This document shows positions 43,990 through 54,048 of a stretch of DNA of 64,000 nucleotides, piece by piece (the first letter of the stretch is position 1; each line of letters begins with the position of its first letter). The notes under the pieces were generated by a model. That model saw only the letters and a program-made list of their open reading frames with translations. It searched no databases and was not told where the DNA came from. This DNA comes from Bog-756 sp963833585 (GTDB lineage: Bacteria; Actinomycetota; Acidimicrobiia; Acidimicrobiales; RAAP-2), in NCBI GenBank assembly GCA_963833585.1, contig CAWHYF010000001.1, forward strand, positions 310,001-374,000, read 5' to 3'. The position numbers and the translations under genes were made by a program.

Positions 43990-44754
43990 ATGGCGTCGAC
44001 CGCTCCCCGGCCTCTGATCGGGGTCACCATGTACCGACAGACCACGTCGTGGTGGTCGTGGGAACGTGACGCCGCCCTGGTACCGGGGGCGTACCTCGAC
44101 ATGGTCGAGGCCTCGGGTGGCGAGGCGGTGCTCCTGCCGCCCCGGGGCGCCGGCGCGACCCCGGCGGAGGCCGACCGGTACGTCCAACTGGTCTCGGCTC
44201 TCGACGGCCTGGTGCTCATCGGGGGTGGCGACCTCGATGCCGGCCGCTATGGAGCCGTGCCCGACCCGCGCAACGGCGGAACCAGCCGGGAGCGCGACGA
44301 CCTCGAGTTCGGACTGCTCGCCGCGGCCCTCGACCGTGACCTTCCCCTCCTCGCCGTCTGCCGGGGCATGCAGGTGCTCAACGTGAGCCTCGGAGGTGAT
44401 CTGGTCCAGCAACTGCCCGACCAGCTCCACGCCACGGGTCACCAGCCGCGGCCGGGGGCATTCGGCGAGATCACCGTCAGGACCGAGGATGGCACGCTGG
44501 CCCGCCGTCTGCTGGGCGACCGCACCGAGGTCCTGTGCAGCCACCACCAGGCCGTCGACCGGCTGGGGGCGGGCCTGGTGGTCACGGCCCGGGGTGAGGA
44601 CGGGGTGGTCGAGGCCGTCGAGCTGCCCGGTCACCGGTTCGCACTCGGGGTCCAATGGCACCCAGAGGAGACCGGGGACCGGCGACTCTTCGAGGGTCTG
44701 GTGGCGGCGGCCGTGGTCGGCTCCCCCCCGTTCGCCACCAAGGAGCCCGTATGA
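43990..44754 (+). CDS. Gamma-glutamyl-GABA hydrolase (PuuD-like, class I glutamine amidotransferase fold)
   Basis: 254 residues. RPLIGVTMYRQTTSWWSWER opens the family; LDGLVLIGGGDLDAGRYG and PLLAVCRGMQVLNVSLGGDL hold the oxyanion and nucleophile Cys; GVQWHPEETGD supplies His and Glu of the triad. PuuD releases GABA from gamma-glutamyl-GABA in the putrescine pathway. It overlaps the aldehyde dehydrogenase gene (ATGA) and is divergent from the glutamine-synthetase-type gene, matching a puu-like gene set. Confidence 0.87.
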   Translation: MASTAPRPLIGVTMYRQTTSWWSWERDAALVPGAYLDMVEASGGEAVLLPPRGAGATPAEADRYVQLVSALDGLVLIGGGDLDAGRYGAVPDPRNGGTSRERDDLEFGLLAAALDRDLPLLAVCRGMQVLNVSLGGDLVQQLPDQLHATGHQPRPGAFGEITVRTEDGTLARRLLGDRTEVLCSHHQAVDRLGAGLVVTARGEDGVVEAVELPGHRFALGVQWHPEETGDRRLFEGLVAAAVVGSPPFATKEPV

Positions 44755-46157
44755 TCACCGCCGGTACCGGCGGCACGACCACCGTGATCAACCCGGCCAC
44801 GGAAACCGCCATCACCGAGCTGCCCCTCGCCGGTGTGGAGGAGGCGGACCAGGCGGTGGCCCGATCGGTGGCCGCCGGGCCGGCCTGGCGGGCCGTGGCC
44901 CCGGCCGACCGGGCCCGGCTGTTGCGCCGGTTCGCCGGCGAGGTCGAGGAGCACGGCGAGGAGCTGGCCCAGTTGGAGACGGCCAACGTGGGCAAGGCCA
45001 TTGCCGACAGCCGCGACGAGGTGGGCATGGTGGCCGAGGTGCTGTACTTCTACGCCGGCGCGGTGGACAAGCACCGCGGAGCCACCGTACCGGTGGCCGG
45101 CGGTGTGGACATGACCTTCCACGAGCCCCTGGGCGTGGTGGCGGCCATCGTCCCGTGGAACTTCCCCATCGCCATCACCTCGTGGAAGGTCGGTCCCGCC
45201 CTGGCCACCGGCAACACCATCGTGGTCAAGCCGGCCGAGATCACCCCGCTCACCGCCCTCCGTCTGGCCCAGCTGGCGCTCGACGCCGGTATTCCCGCCG
45301 GCGTGCTGGAGGTGGTGGTGGGCAAGGGGTCGGTGGTCGGCACCCATCTGTCCGGGCACCCCGATGTGGACAAGGTGGCCTTCACCGGCTCGACCGAGGT
45401 CGGACGCCAGGTCATGGCCCGGGCGTCGGGCACCATCAAGCGGGTCACCCTGGAGTTGGGTGGCAAGTCGGCCTCGGTCATCTTCGCCGACGCCGATCTC
45501 GAGCGCGCCGCCGCGGCCACGCCGGGCGGGGTCTTCGCCAACGCCGGCCAGGACTGCTGCGCCCGCAGTCGGGTGTTGGTGCAGCGCTCGGTGCTCGACC
45601 GCTACCTGGAGTCGTTGGAGGAGGCGGTCGGCCGCTGGACCGTGGGCGACCCGACCGATCCGAAGGTGAAGATGGGGCCACTGGTGTCGGCCGGTCACCG
45701 CCGGGCGGTGGAGGGCTACCTGGCCGCCGGCATGGGGGACCCCGGTGGGGGCACGGTGCCCGCCTTCGTCCGCGGGACGGTCCCGGCCGGCCCCGGCTAC
45801 TGGTTCCCGCCCACGGTGGTGGCTCCGGCCGATCCGGGGTGGCGAATGGCCCGGGAGGAGATCTTCGGCCCGGTGGTGGCGGTCATCCCCTTCGACGACG
45901 AGGACGACGCGGTGCGGCTGGCCAACGACACGCCCTACGGCCTGTCCGGGTCGATCTGGACCCGGGACGGCGGCCGGGCCCTGCGCATGGCCCGAGCCGT
46001 GCGGTCCGGGAACCTCTCGGTCAACTCGCACAGCTCGGTGCGGGTGCAGACCAGCTTCGGCGGGATGAAACAGTCGGGCTTCGGGCGCGAGCTCGGGCTG
46101 GAAGCGCTGGCGTCCTACAGCGAGGTGAAGAACGTCTTCATCGCCACCGACGGCTGA
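44751..46157 (+). CDS. Aldehyde dehydrogenase (PuuC-like)
   Basis: A 468-residue NAD(P)-dependent aldehyde dehydrogenase. PWNFPIAITSWKVGPALATG and KPAEITPLTALRLAQLALDA bind cofactor, VTLELGGKSASVIF has the catalytic Glu, GGVFANAGQDCCARSRVLVQ has the catalytic Cys, and the C terminus has SGNLSVNSHSSVRVQTSFGG. In this neighbourhood it probably oxidises gamma-glutamyl-gamma-aminobutyraldehyde or a related amine-derived aldehyde. AAGGAG lies 5 nt before the ATG at 44751, which overlaps the PuuD-like stop. Confidence 0.88.
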   Translation: MITAGTGGTTTVINPATETAITELPLAGVEEADQAVARSVAAGPAWRAVAPADRARLLRRFAGEVEEHGEELAQLETANVGKAIADSRDEVGMVAEVLYFYAGAVDKHRGATVPVAGGVDMTFHEPLGVVAAIVPWNFPIAITSWKVGPALATGNTIVVKPAEITPLTALRLAQLALDAGIPAGVLEVVVGKGSVVGTHLSGHPDVDKVAFTGSTEVGRQVMARASGTIKRVTLELGGKSASVIFADADLERAAAATPGGVFANAGQDCCARSRVLVQRSVLDRYLESLEEAVGRWTVGDPTDPKVKMGPLVSAGHRRAVEGYLAAGMGDPGGGTVPAFVRGTVPAGPGYWFPPTVVAPADPGWRMAREEIFGPVVAVIPFDDEDDAVRLANDTPYGLSGSIWTRDGGRALRMARAVRSGNLSVNSHSSVRVQTSFGGMKQSGFGRELGLEALASYSEVKNVFIATDG

Positions 46158-46166
46158 CGGGGAACG

Positions 46167-46946
46167 ATGGCCGCCACCCGCCATGCCGGTGAGGCGCCCG
46201 CCCGAGTGGCGGTCATCACCGGAGCCAGCCGGGGCATCGGGGCGGGGCTGGCCGCCGCCCTGGCCACCGAAGGCATGTCCCTGGGGTTGTGTGCCCGCAC
46301 CACGCCCCGACCGCCGCCGGGGAGTCAGGCCCTGTGCGCGTCGGTCGACGTGACCCGAGCCGACCAGGTCGATGCCTTCGGTCGGGAGGTGTTCGAGCGG
46401 TTCGACCGGGTCGACCTCTGGATCAACAACGCCGGCATCCTGGAGCCCATCGGTCCCCTGGCCGACGCCGATCCCGGGCAGGTACGGGCCCTGTTGGACA
46501 CCAACGTCCTCGGTGTGGCGCACGGCACCGCGTGCTTCGTCCGCCATGTGCGGTCGCGCCCGGGCTCCGGGGTGTTGGTCAACATCTCGTCGGGGGCTGC
46601 CGTCGACCCGTCGGCCGGATGGGCGGCCTACTGCGCCTCGAAGGCCGCCGTCGAGATGCTCACCGAAGTCGTGGCCCTGGAGGAGGCCGACTCCGGACTG
46701 CGGGCCTACGCCTTGGCCCCGGGCGTGGTCGACACCGACATGCAGGCGCTCATCCGATCGACTCCGGCCGAGCGGTTCCCCACGGTCGAGCGTTTCCTCC
46801 GCCGGCGTGACGAGCACCGGTTCAACTCGGCCGAATGGGTGGCGCGCTACGTCGTCGACACGCTGATCGGGCCCGAGGGGCGGAGCCGGAACGGGGATCC
46901 CGGCCGGGTGCGCCGCCGGGTCCCCGACCAACCCCGGACGGGGTGA
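46167..46946 (+). CDS. SDR-family oxidoreductase
   Basis: A 259-residue short-chain dehydrogenase: VAVITGASRGIGAGLAAALA, WINNAGILEPIGPLAD, GVLVNISSGAAVDPSAGWAA then YCASKAAVEM, and LAPGVVDTDMQALIRS. The cofactor preference and substrate are not clear. It starts 9 nt after the aldehyde dehydrogenase stop, so it is probably the third gene of the PuuD-PuuC-like operon. The last 25 residues are a basic, low-complexity tail. Confidence 0.85.
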   Translation: MAATRHAGEAPARVAVITGASRGIGAGLAAALATEGMSLGLCARTTPRPPPGSQALCASVDVTRADQVDAFGREVFERFDRVDLWINNAGILEPIGPLADADPGQVRALLDTNVLGVAHGTACFVRHVRSRPGSGVLVNISSGAAVDPSAGWAAYCASKAAVEMLTEVVALEEADSGLRAYALAPGVVDTDMQALIRSTPAERFPTVERFLRRRDEHRFNSAEWVARYVVDTLIGPEGRSRNGDPGRVRRRVPDQPRTG

Positions 46947-47047
46947 CCGGCCCGAGCCGGCCGGCCGGGTCCCTGTTGGGAAGCTGTCGCCGGACGGGCC
47001 GGACGACGTCGTACCGAGGGTCCGACCGCTTGGATTAGTTTCGGGTC

Positions 47048-49288
47048 ATGGCCACCTCCACCCTGTCGCCACCCGTCAGTCCCCCCGAGCCGCGCCCGTC
47101 CCGACCGGCCGAGTCGAGCGGCCTGGCCCGCCTCGCCGGGTGGTGCCACGACCACCGCTGGACGGTCCTGATCCTCTGGTTCGTGGTCCTGATCGGAGCG
47201 AACGTGGGCGCCCAGGCGGCGGGCAGCAATTTCTCCAACAATCTGACCGGCGGGAGGCAGCCGGTGCAGCAGATCCTCGACCGCGCCTTTCCGGATCAGG
47301 CCGGCAGTCCGAACCAGGTGGTCATCTCCACCACCGGTCCGATCAGTGCGGCCTCCGTTCAGGCCCGCACCACCCAGCTGGTCGGGGCCCTGAAGCCGTT
47401 GGCCCATGTGTCCGAGGTGATCAGCCCGTTCTCTGCGCCGGGTGCCCACCAGATCTCTTCCGACGGTCACGTCGCCTATGTGCAGGTCGTCTTCGACCAG
47501 CAGGCCGGTGACCTCCCGACGGCCGCCATCAAGAAGGTGGTCTCGACCGCCGAGTCCTTCGGCGCGCCCGGGTACCACGTGGCCCTGGGCGGCCAGGCCA
47601 TCAGCCTGGTGGCGGGAGCCGCTCCCGGGGCCTCCGAGGGGATCGGCATCCTGGCCGCCATCATCATCATGCTGCTGGCCTTCGGGTCGGTGGTGGCCAT
47701 GGGTCTCCCCATCATCACCGCCCTGTTCGGCATCGCCATCGCCTTCGCCCTGCTCGACCTGCTCTCCCATGTGATCACCACACCGACCTTCGCCCCGGAG
47801 ATGATGGCCATGATCGGTCTGGGCGTGGGTATCGACTACGCGCTCTTCGTCGTCACCCGCTACCGGCAGGGCCTGGCGGAGGGACGCGACCCCAGACACG
47901 CCACCGCGGTCTCCTTGGCCACCTCGGGCCGGTCGGTGGTGTTCGCCGGCACCACCGTCATCCTCTCCCTCCTCGGCCTCTTCATCCTGCAGCTGCCCTT
48001 CATGCGAGGATTGGCCGTGGGGGCCATCGCCGCGGTGGTGCTGGTCATGCTGGCCGCCATCACCCTGTTGCCCGCCATGCTGGGATTCGCCGGGCGGGCC
48101 GTCGACAAGCTGCACGTCCCCGGCCTCCTCCAGAACGCCGCCGAACCCTCACCCCGGGGGTTCTGGTACCGGTGGAGCCGCACCGTGCAGCGCCATCCGA
48201 TGGTGGCCGGGGTTGCGGCCCTGGCGGTCCTGGTGCTCCTGGCCCTGCCGTTCTTCTCCATGCGGTTGGCCTTCACGGACGCCGGCAACGACCCCACCTC
48301 GAGCACCACCCGTCAGGCCTTCGACGCCCTGGCCACCGGCTTCGGTCCCGGCTTCAACGGGCCGCTGATCATTGCGGCGTCGGTGCCCGAGGGACAGAGG
48401 GCCACTGTCGACACCCTCCGGAGCAAGGTGGTGGCCACCCCCGGAGTGGCGTACGCCACGCCGGTCCAGTTCAGCCCCTCCGGCCGAGACGCGGTGATCA
48501 TCGCCTACCCGACCGCCTCGCCCCAGTCGGCCAAGACCGAGGCCATCGTCCACACCCTGCGTGACAACGTGATCCCCACCGCCACCGCCGGGACCGGCGT
48601 GGTCGGCTACGTGGGGGGCGAGACGGCGGGCTCGGTGGACGCCTCGTCCTACCTGTCGTCCCGACTGGTGTGGGTCATCGGGGTCGTTCTCCTGCTGGCC
48701 TTCCTGTTGCTGATGGCGGTGTTCCGATCGGTGGCCATCCCGCTGAAGGCGGTGGTGGTCAACATGCTCTCGGTGGGTGCCGCCTATGGCGTCATCGTGG
48801 CGGTGTTCCAGTGGGGATGGCTGGGCTCGGTGATCGGGATCGGGTCCACCGGACCCATCGACCCGTGGATCCCGCTCATGATGTTCACCATCCTGTTCGG
48901 GCTGTCGATGGACTACGAGGTGTTCCTACTGTCCCGGATCCGGGAGGAGTGGCGGCGTTCCGGGGACAACTCCAGTGCGGTGGCCGACGGGCTGGCCAAG
49001 ACGGCCCGGGTGATCACGGCCGCCGCCGCCATCATGATCTGCGTGTTCGGCTCGTTCGTGATCGGGGACCCCCTCCACGTGCTGAAGGTCTTCGGCCTGG
49101 GCCTGGCCGCCGCCATCCTGATCGACGCCACCCTGGTCCGGATGGTGCTGGTCCCCTCCATCATGGAGTTGCTGGGCCGGGCCAACTGGTGGATGCCGTC
49201 GTGGCTCGACCGGATCGTCCCCACCCTCGGCGTGGAGGTCGACGTCGCCCCGCCCGACGGCCTCGCCGCAGGCGCGGCGGCGGACTGA
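47048..49288 (+). CDS. MMPL/RND-family membrane transporter
   Basis: A 746-residue, about 12-helix transporter. It has two repeated halves, each one helix, an external loop and five helices. First-half helices include IGILAAIIIMLLAFGSVVAM and MMAMIGLGVGIDYALFVVTR; the Asp-Tyr in GIDYA is the proton-relay site. The second half repeats it in LFGLSMDYEVFLLSRIREEW. External loop 1 starts after WTVLILWFVVLIGANVGAQA. Actinobacterial MMPL proteins export lipids or efflux drugs. No lipid-synthesis genes lie beside it. Confidence 0.93.
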   Translation: MATSTLSPPVSPPEPRPSRPAESSGLARLAGWCHDHRWTVLILWFVVLIGANVGAQAAGSNFSNNLTGGRQPVQQILDRAFPDQAGSPNQVVISTTGPISAASVQARTTQLVGALKPLAHVSEVISPFSAPGAHQISSDGHVAYVQVVFDQQAGDLPTAAIKKVVSTAESFGAPGYHVALGGQAISLVAGAAPGASEGIGILAAIIIMLLAFGSVVAMGLPIITALFGIAIAFALLDLLSHVITTPTFAPEMMAMIGLGVGIDYALFVVTRYRQGLAEGRDPRHATAVSLATSGRSVVFAGTTVILSLLGLFILQLPFMRGLAVGAIAAVVLVMLAAITLLPAMLGFAGRAVDKLHVPGLLQNAAEPSPRGFWYRWSRTVQRHPMVAGVAALAVLVLLALPFFSMRLAFTDAGNDPTSSTTRQAFDALATGFGPGFNGPLIIAASVPEGQRATVDTLRSKVVATPGVAYATPVQFSPSGRDAVIIAYPTASPQSAKTEAIVHTLRDNVIPTATAGTGVVGYVGGETAGSVDASSYLSSRLVWVIGVVLLLAFLLLMAVFRSVAIPLKAVVVNMLSVGAAYGVIVAVFQWGWLGSVIGIGSTGPIDPWIPLMMFTILFGLSMDYEVFLLSRIREEWRRSGDNSSAVADGLAKTARVITAAAAIMICVFGSFVIGDPLHVLKVFGLGLAAAILIDATLVRMVLVPSIMELLGRANWWMPSWLDRIVPTLGVEVDVAPPDGLAAGAAAD

Positions 49289-49346
49289 CCTTCGTCTGGG
49301 GCGCCGGGACCGAGCGCTCCCCGCCCCGGTGGCCGGCGGGACGACC

Positions 49347-50949
49347 TCAGCTACCGGTCGGGGTCGGGGCGGTCGGCGCCGACGGGGCGGGACTGGCGGC
49401 GGCCACGTCGGGCTCGGACGGAAGGGGGGAGTGGGAACGATCCAGCCGGACGATCCACCACCCGTAGAGGCCCGTCGTCAGCAGAGCGAGGACCAGCAGC
49501 ACCACCGCCGGGATGGGGGGGGCCCACACGTTGCGGCCGTGGGCCAGCGGGTTGAGGCCGCCGCGCACCCCCACCGTGTACCGGTGCAGGGCCACGAAGA
49601 AGCAGAGGAACTGGCAGAGGGCGACGACGCACGCCGACGCCGACGATCATGACCCGGAGATGGGACGGCTGAAGCTTCTTGGATCGTCCCGAGACGGCGG
49701 CCGCCACCAGTGGCACGCCGAGGTAGAGGGGCATTGCGTATCGGGATTGCCAGACATCGTTGTGGATCTGCAGGGCGTTCTTGATGTCGATGACCATCGG
49801 CACGATCAAGGCGATGACCAGGAGCCCGACCAGAACGGCGGCGTGGCGGCGCAACGAGGTGGCGAACGAGAGCCAGAGGAGGCCGGCGATGGAGGCACCG
49901 ATCAGCAGCACGGCGAGGAAGGGGGCCGGGGTATCCAACCATCCGAAGTCGCCGATGATCTGGGTGACATAGCCGGTCGAATGCGATCCGAAGAGATCGG
50001 CCACGGAAAGGATGGTGGAGTGTGCCGGCAGCGGGATGCCCGAGGGCGTGATGTCCGACGCCTGGGCCAGCACGATGTAGGCGGTGGCGACCACGCCCGC
50101 CGCGATGATGCAGGCGGCGGCGATCCGCGCCGCCCGCTGGTGGAGGAGCTCCCAGCAGCGGCGCGGTTCCAGTGCTCCGAGGGTGAGGGCGATCAACAGC
50201 AGCCACAGCGGGGACAGACCCCGGGTCAATTCGAGGATGCAGCTGCTGCCGGCGAAGGCCACCAGCAGTCGGGTGGGAGGTTCTCGGGCGCGGTCCAGGA
50301 CCAGTACCAGCCCGGTGGTCCAGGCGGCGATGCTGGCCGAGATCTCCAATCCGCTCGGATTGATCACGCTGCCCAGGAAGACCACCATCGGGGTCGTCGC
50401 CAGGGCGACGCCCCCGATGAGGACACGCGAGCGGGACAACGTGGCGGCGATGGTGAGGGCCAGTCCCAGAAGCAATGCGGACGCCAGGGCCGAGAGGACC
50501 CTCATGAAATAGATTCCTCCGCCGGAGTGCAGGTAACGCGACGGCAACCCGGTGATCAGGTAGTAGAGCGGCGGGTACCTCCCAACGTAGGTGGTGGTGG
50601 CCTGGAGACGGTCCGAGGTTCCCGCCGCCGGGGCGCATGCCGCCGACCTCCTCGGATGATGGCGGTAGCAAAAGGGCAAGTCGGCATCTCGGGCATAGGA
50701 CGCCGGGACCAGCACGGTCATGACCGCCCGCCCCTCGTGACCGACGCGGAGCTCCGCCTGGTGGGTGGTGGGCTGGCCGAGGAACTCGCCGCGGGCCACG
50801 GCCGCGGCCTTGACGATCTGGGCCGGTTCGTCGGACGCCGCACCCAGAGGTGTGGCGAAGCTCCAGGTGAGCATGAGGGCGAACACCACCAGGGTCGAGA
50901 GGAGCCAGCACGTCGAGAACCTGCGATGCGCTGCCCGCCGGGACGCCAT
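49347..50949 (-). CDS. DUF2142-family membrane protein, frameshifted near its C terminus
   Basis: A polytopic membrane protein of the DUF2142 family, which sits with surface-polysaccharide enzymes and resembles GT-C glycosyltransferases. Early motif SFATPLGAASDEPAQIVKAA (acidic pair after helix 1) and PPLYYLITGLPSRYL are typical. Ten or so helices follow. At about 49630 a +1 shift breaks the frame after HLRVMIVGVGV. The correct continuation is ALCQFLCFFVALHRYTVGV, NPLAHGRNVWAPPIPAVVLL and a Pro/Ala-rich tail ending at 49347. The corrected length is 533 residues. Divergent from a 39-residue membrane peptide gene. Confidence 0.75.
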
Positions 50950-51081
50950 CGTGTCACTATACGCAGCGGCCCCCGGGGTGATCCACCGGCCAACGGGTGC
51001 GGGTCACCGGCACGCGCCCGGACATCACCCGGGCGAGCCGCCCGACTCGACCAGGGGGCAAAGACCGGTATCGTTGAGCGC

Positions 51082-51201
51082 ATGTCAGCGCGCTCCCACA
51101 AGATCGCCAAACCGGCCGCCGGCGTCGGCGTGCTCGTGACCATGGCCAGCATCTGGTGGTTCGCCCTGAGGCCGCGGCGCAAGGCGAAGCTCGACAAGTA
51201 G
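51082..51201 (+). CDS. Possible 39-residue single-pass membrane protein
   Basis: ATG at 51082 opens MSARSHKIAKPAAGVGVLVT, with a hydrophobic segment (AAGVGVLVTMASIWWFAL) and a basic C terminus (RPRRKAKLDK). The positive-inside rule and compact size suit a small membrane protein. There is no strong ribosome-binding site and no recognised family, so it may be spurious. Confidence 0.4.
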   Translation: MSARSHKIAKPAAGVGVLVTMASIWWFALRPRRKAKLDK

Positions 51202-51316
51202 GCGGAGCGGTTGGAGCGGCCGGGGCCGGCCGGCGAGCGACCGTCGGCCAGCGGGTCGAGACCGGGAGACCGAGCAACCCGGTCCTGACCGAGATCCCGC
51301 CCGTTAGTGTCGCCAG

Positions 51317-52595
51317 GTGGCTCTGGCATCCCTCCGCCCGCTCCGCTCGCGGAACTTCGCACTCATCTGGTCGGCGGCCCTGGTCTCGAACATCGGGTCG
51401 TGGATGCAGACGGTGGCGCTCGGGGTACTGGTCTTCGCCCGCACCGACCAGCCGGCCTGGACCGGCCTGGTGGCCGCGGCCGCCTTCATCCCCATCGGTC
51501 TGCTGGCCCCCCTGGGTGGCGCCCTCGCCGACCGCCTGGACCGCAGACGGTGGCTCATCGTCACCACCATGGCCGAGATGGGTTTCGCCACCCTCCTGGC
51601 CGTGCTGGCCGCCACCGGACACGACCCGCCGGGCGTACTGGTGGTGTTGGCCTTCCTGGGTGGGGCCTCGGGGGCGATCGGGTTCCCGGCCTTCCAGGCC
51701 ATGGTGCCCGACCTGGTGCCCGAAGAGGACCTCCTCGGCGCGGTGTCCCTCTCGTCGGCCCAGTTCAACCTGGGCCGGGTGGTCGGTCCCGCCCTGGCCG
51801 GTCTGGCCCTCCTGTCCCACAACTACGGCCTGGTCTTCGGCATCAACGCCGCTTCGTTCGCCGCCGTGGTCGTGGCCCTGGTGATGGTCAGGTTGCCCCG
51901 GCCGGTGGGATCACCGGAGGCGATCGGCATGGCCGCCCGACTGGCGGCCGGAGCCCGGGCCGCAGCCGGCGAGCCCGGATGTCGCGCCGCCATCGAGCTC
52001 ATCGCGGTGGTGGCCCTGCTCGCCTCCCCGTTCATCGCGCTCGGTGCCGGCCATGTCCGGGGTGCTCGACCGCGGCGGTGTGAGCACCCGGGTGGGCACG
52101 GCCATCCTGGTCACCGCCCAGGGCATCGGAGCGGTGGGTGGTGCGCTGGTCCTCCCGACGCTGGCCGAGCGGGTGGGACGGCAGGCCATGCTCAAGGTGG
52201 CCCTGTTCGTACTCCCCGGGCTCCTCACGCTCTACGGCCTGGCCCCGACCCTGTGGCTCTCGGCGGTGGCCTTCCTGGCCGTCGGGGCCTGCTACATCGC
52301 CGTCCTCTCGGGCCTGAACACGGTGGTCCAGCTGCGGGCTCCCGCCGCCATGCGGGGCCGGGTGCTCTCCATCTACATGATGGGGCTCGGGATCGTCTAC
52401 CCGATCGGGGCGGTGGTGCAGGGCGTGATCGCCAATCACACCGGTGTGCGCACGGTGACCGTGGCCGGTGCGGCGGCTCTGCTGGCGGCCATGGTGGCGG
52501 TCGCCGCCCTGCGGCCGACCGTCTTCACCTCGCTGGGGGACCCGGTCGCCCTCCGACCCTCCCGGGAACTCCTCCCCACCGAGGAGCTCCCGTGA
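51317..52595 (+). CDS. MFS exporter (EntS-like, 12-helix), frameshifted
   Basis: Starts at GTG 51317 (FALIWSAALVSNIGSWMQTV) with motif A GGALADRLDRRRWLIVTTM and VVLAFLGGASGAIGFPAFQA, typical of the enterobactin-exporter-like group. At about 52045 the frame shifts by +1, after ASPFIAL, to VPAMSGVLDRGGVSTRVGTA, ILVTAQGIGAVGGALVLPTL and further helices to 52595. Removing one base gives 425 residues. The stop overlaps the GTG of an AMP-dependent ligase gene, so the two are co-translated. Confidence 0.82.
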
Positions 52596-53983
52596 CCGCC
52601 GGGGTCACCGTCGAGGTGGTGGGAGCGGCCCAGGCCGAGTCCGCTCAGCGCCGGGCGGCCGGGTCGTTGCTGGCTTCGGGGCTCGGCCCGGGGGACCGGA
52701 TCGCCTTCAGCCTGCCCTCGTCGGCCGGGCTCCTCTGCGCGGTGCTGGGCGCCCTCCGCATCGGTGTGGTCCCGGTGTTGCTCAACGCCACCCTGCTGGC
52801 GGAGGAGCGGGAGGCGCTGGTGGCCGACGCCCGCCCGGCGCTGGTCGTGACCGATCCGCACGCCCTGGCCGCGCTGGACCGTGGCCCCGAGGCCGAACTC
52901 TCCCGGTTCCCGCTGGCCCGGCCCATGCACTACACCTCGGGCACCACGGGTCGCTCGAAGGGCGTGTGGTCGGGAATCTGGAGCGCCGAGGAGGCGGCCG
53001 CGGCCTTCGACGACGAGGCCGACCTGTGGTCCTTCGGCCCCGACGACGTCCACCTGGTCTGCTCCCCGATGTACCACTCGGTGTCGGTGCGTTTCGCCGG
53101 AGGCACGCTGCTTCGGGGTGGGACGTGCGTGGTGCTCAGTCGGTTCGACGCCGAGGCGGCCCGGTCGATCCTGGCCGGTGAGGGCGGGGTCCCCGTCCCG
53201 ACCACCACCTTCATGGCCCCCTCGGCCCTGGCCCGGCTGTTGGCCGCGGCGGAGGGGAGCCGGGTCCGCTTCGACCACCTGCGGCTGCTGGTCCATGCCG
53301 GCTCACCCTGCCCCCCGGCCCTCAAGCGGTCGGCCCTGGATCGGGTGGGCCCCGACGTCCTCTGGGAGTTCTACGGTTCGACCGAGGGGCAGTTCACCGT
53401 GTGCTCGCCCTCGGAGTGGCTGGCGAGGCCCGGCACGGTGGGGCGGCCCCGGCCGGGCCGGGAGCTCGCGGTGGACGACGACGGGACCATCTGGTGCCGC
53501 CCGCCCGGCTTCGCCCACTTCCGTTACTGGAGGGACGACGCCAAGACCAACGCCTGCTGGCGGGACGGGTACTTCACCGTGGGCGATCTCGGCCGGCTCG
53601 ACGACGAGGGATATCTGTTCATCGAGGGCCGCCGCGACGACCTGATCATCACCGGTGGGGTCAACGTGTACCCCGCCGAGGTGGAGGCGGTCCTGGCCGA
53701 GGTGGCCGGCGCCGCCGAGGTGGCCGTGTTCGGCCTGCCCGACGACCACTGGGGACAACGGGTCTGTGCCGCCGTGGTGCTGCCGGCCGGCACCCCGGAG
53801 GGCGCCGCCGCCCGGGTGGTGCAGGCGCTGGCCGAACACGCCGCCGGCCACCTGGCCGGATTCAAGCGGCCCAAGCAGTACCGGGTGCTGGACGCCCTGC
53901 CCCGGACCGCCACCGGCAAGCTGCAACGCGCCCTCCTCCCCGGCCTCCTCGCCCGGCCGGGCCCGGACGCCGGGCGGTCCTGA
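52592..53983 (+). CDS. AMP-dependent acyl-CoA synthetase/ligase (compact)
   Basis: A 463-residue ANL-superfamily adenylating enzyme, shorter than usual at its N terminus. Motifs: MHYTSGTTGRSKGVWSG (A3), CSPMYHSVSVRFAGGTLL (A4), WEFYGSTEGQFTV (A5), DGYFTVGDLGRLDDEGYLFI (A7), GRRDDLIITGGVNVYPAEVE (A8) and PRTATGKLQRALLPG (A10 Lys). The acid substrate is unknown. It overlaps the MFS exporter by GTGA; a ligase-exporter pair could activate and move the same compound, but this is only inferred from the pairing. Confidence 0.87.
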   Translation: MTAGVTVEVVGAAQAESAQRRAAGSLLASGLGPGDRIAFSLPSSAGLLCAVLGALRIGVVPVLLNATLLAEEREALVADARPALVVTDPHALAALDRGPEAELSRFPLARPMHYTSGTTGRSKGVWSGIWSAEEAAAAFDDEADLWSFGPDDVHLVCSPMYHSVSVRFAGGTLLRGGTCVVLSRFDAEAARSILAGEGGVPVPTTTFMAPSALARLLAAAEGSRVRFDHLRLLVHAGSPCPPALKRSALDRVGPDVLWEFYGSTEGQFTVCSPSEWLARPGTVGRPRPGRELAVDDDGTIWCRPPGFAHFRYWRDDAKTNACWRDGYFTVGDLGRLDDEGYLFIEGRRDDLIITGGVNVYPAEVEAVLAEVAGAAEVAVFGLPDDHWGQRVCAAVVLPAGTPEGAAARVVQALAEHAAGHLAGFKRPKQYRVLDALPRTATGKLQRALLPGLLARPGPDAGRS

Positions 53984-54048
53984 TCCCAACCCTCGCCCCG
54001 AGACGCGCGCCCGGCCCGGCCCCGACCACCCTGAGCGATACTGGAACG

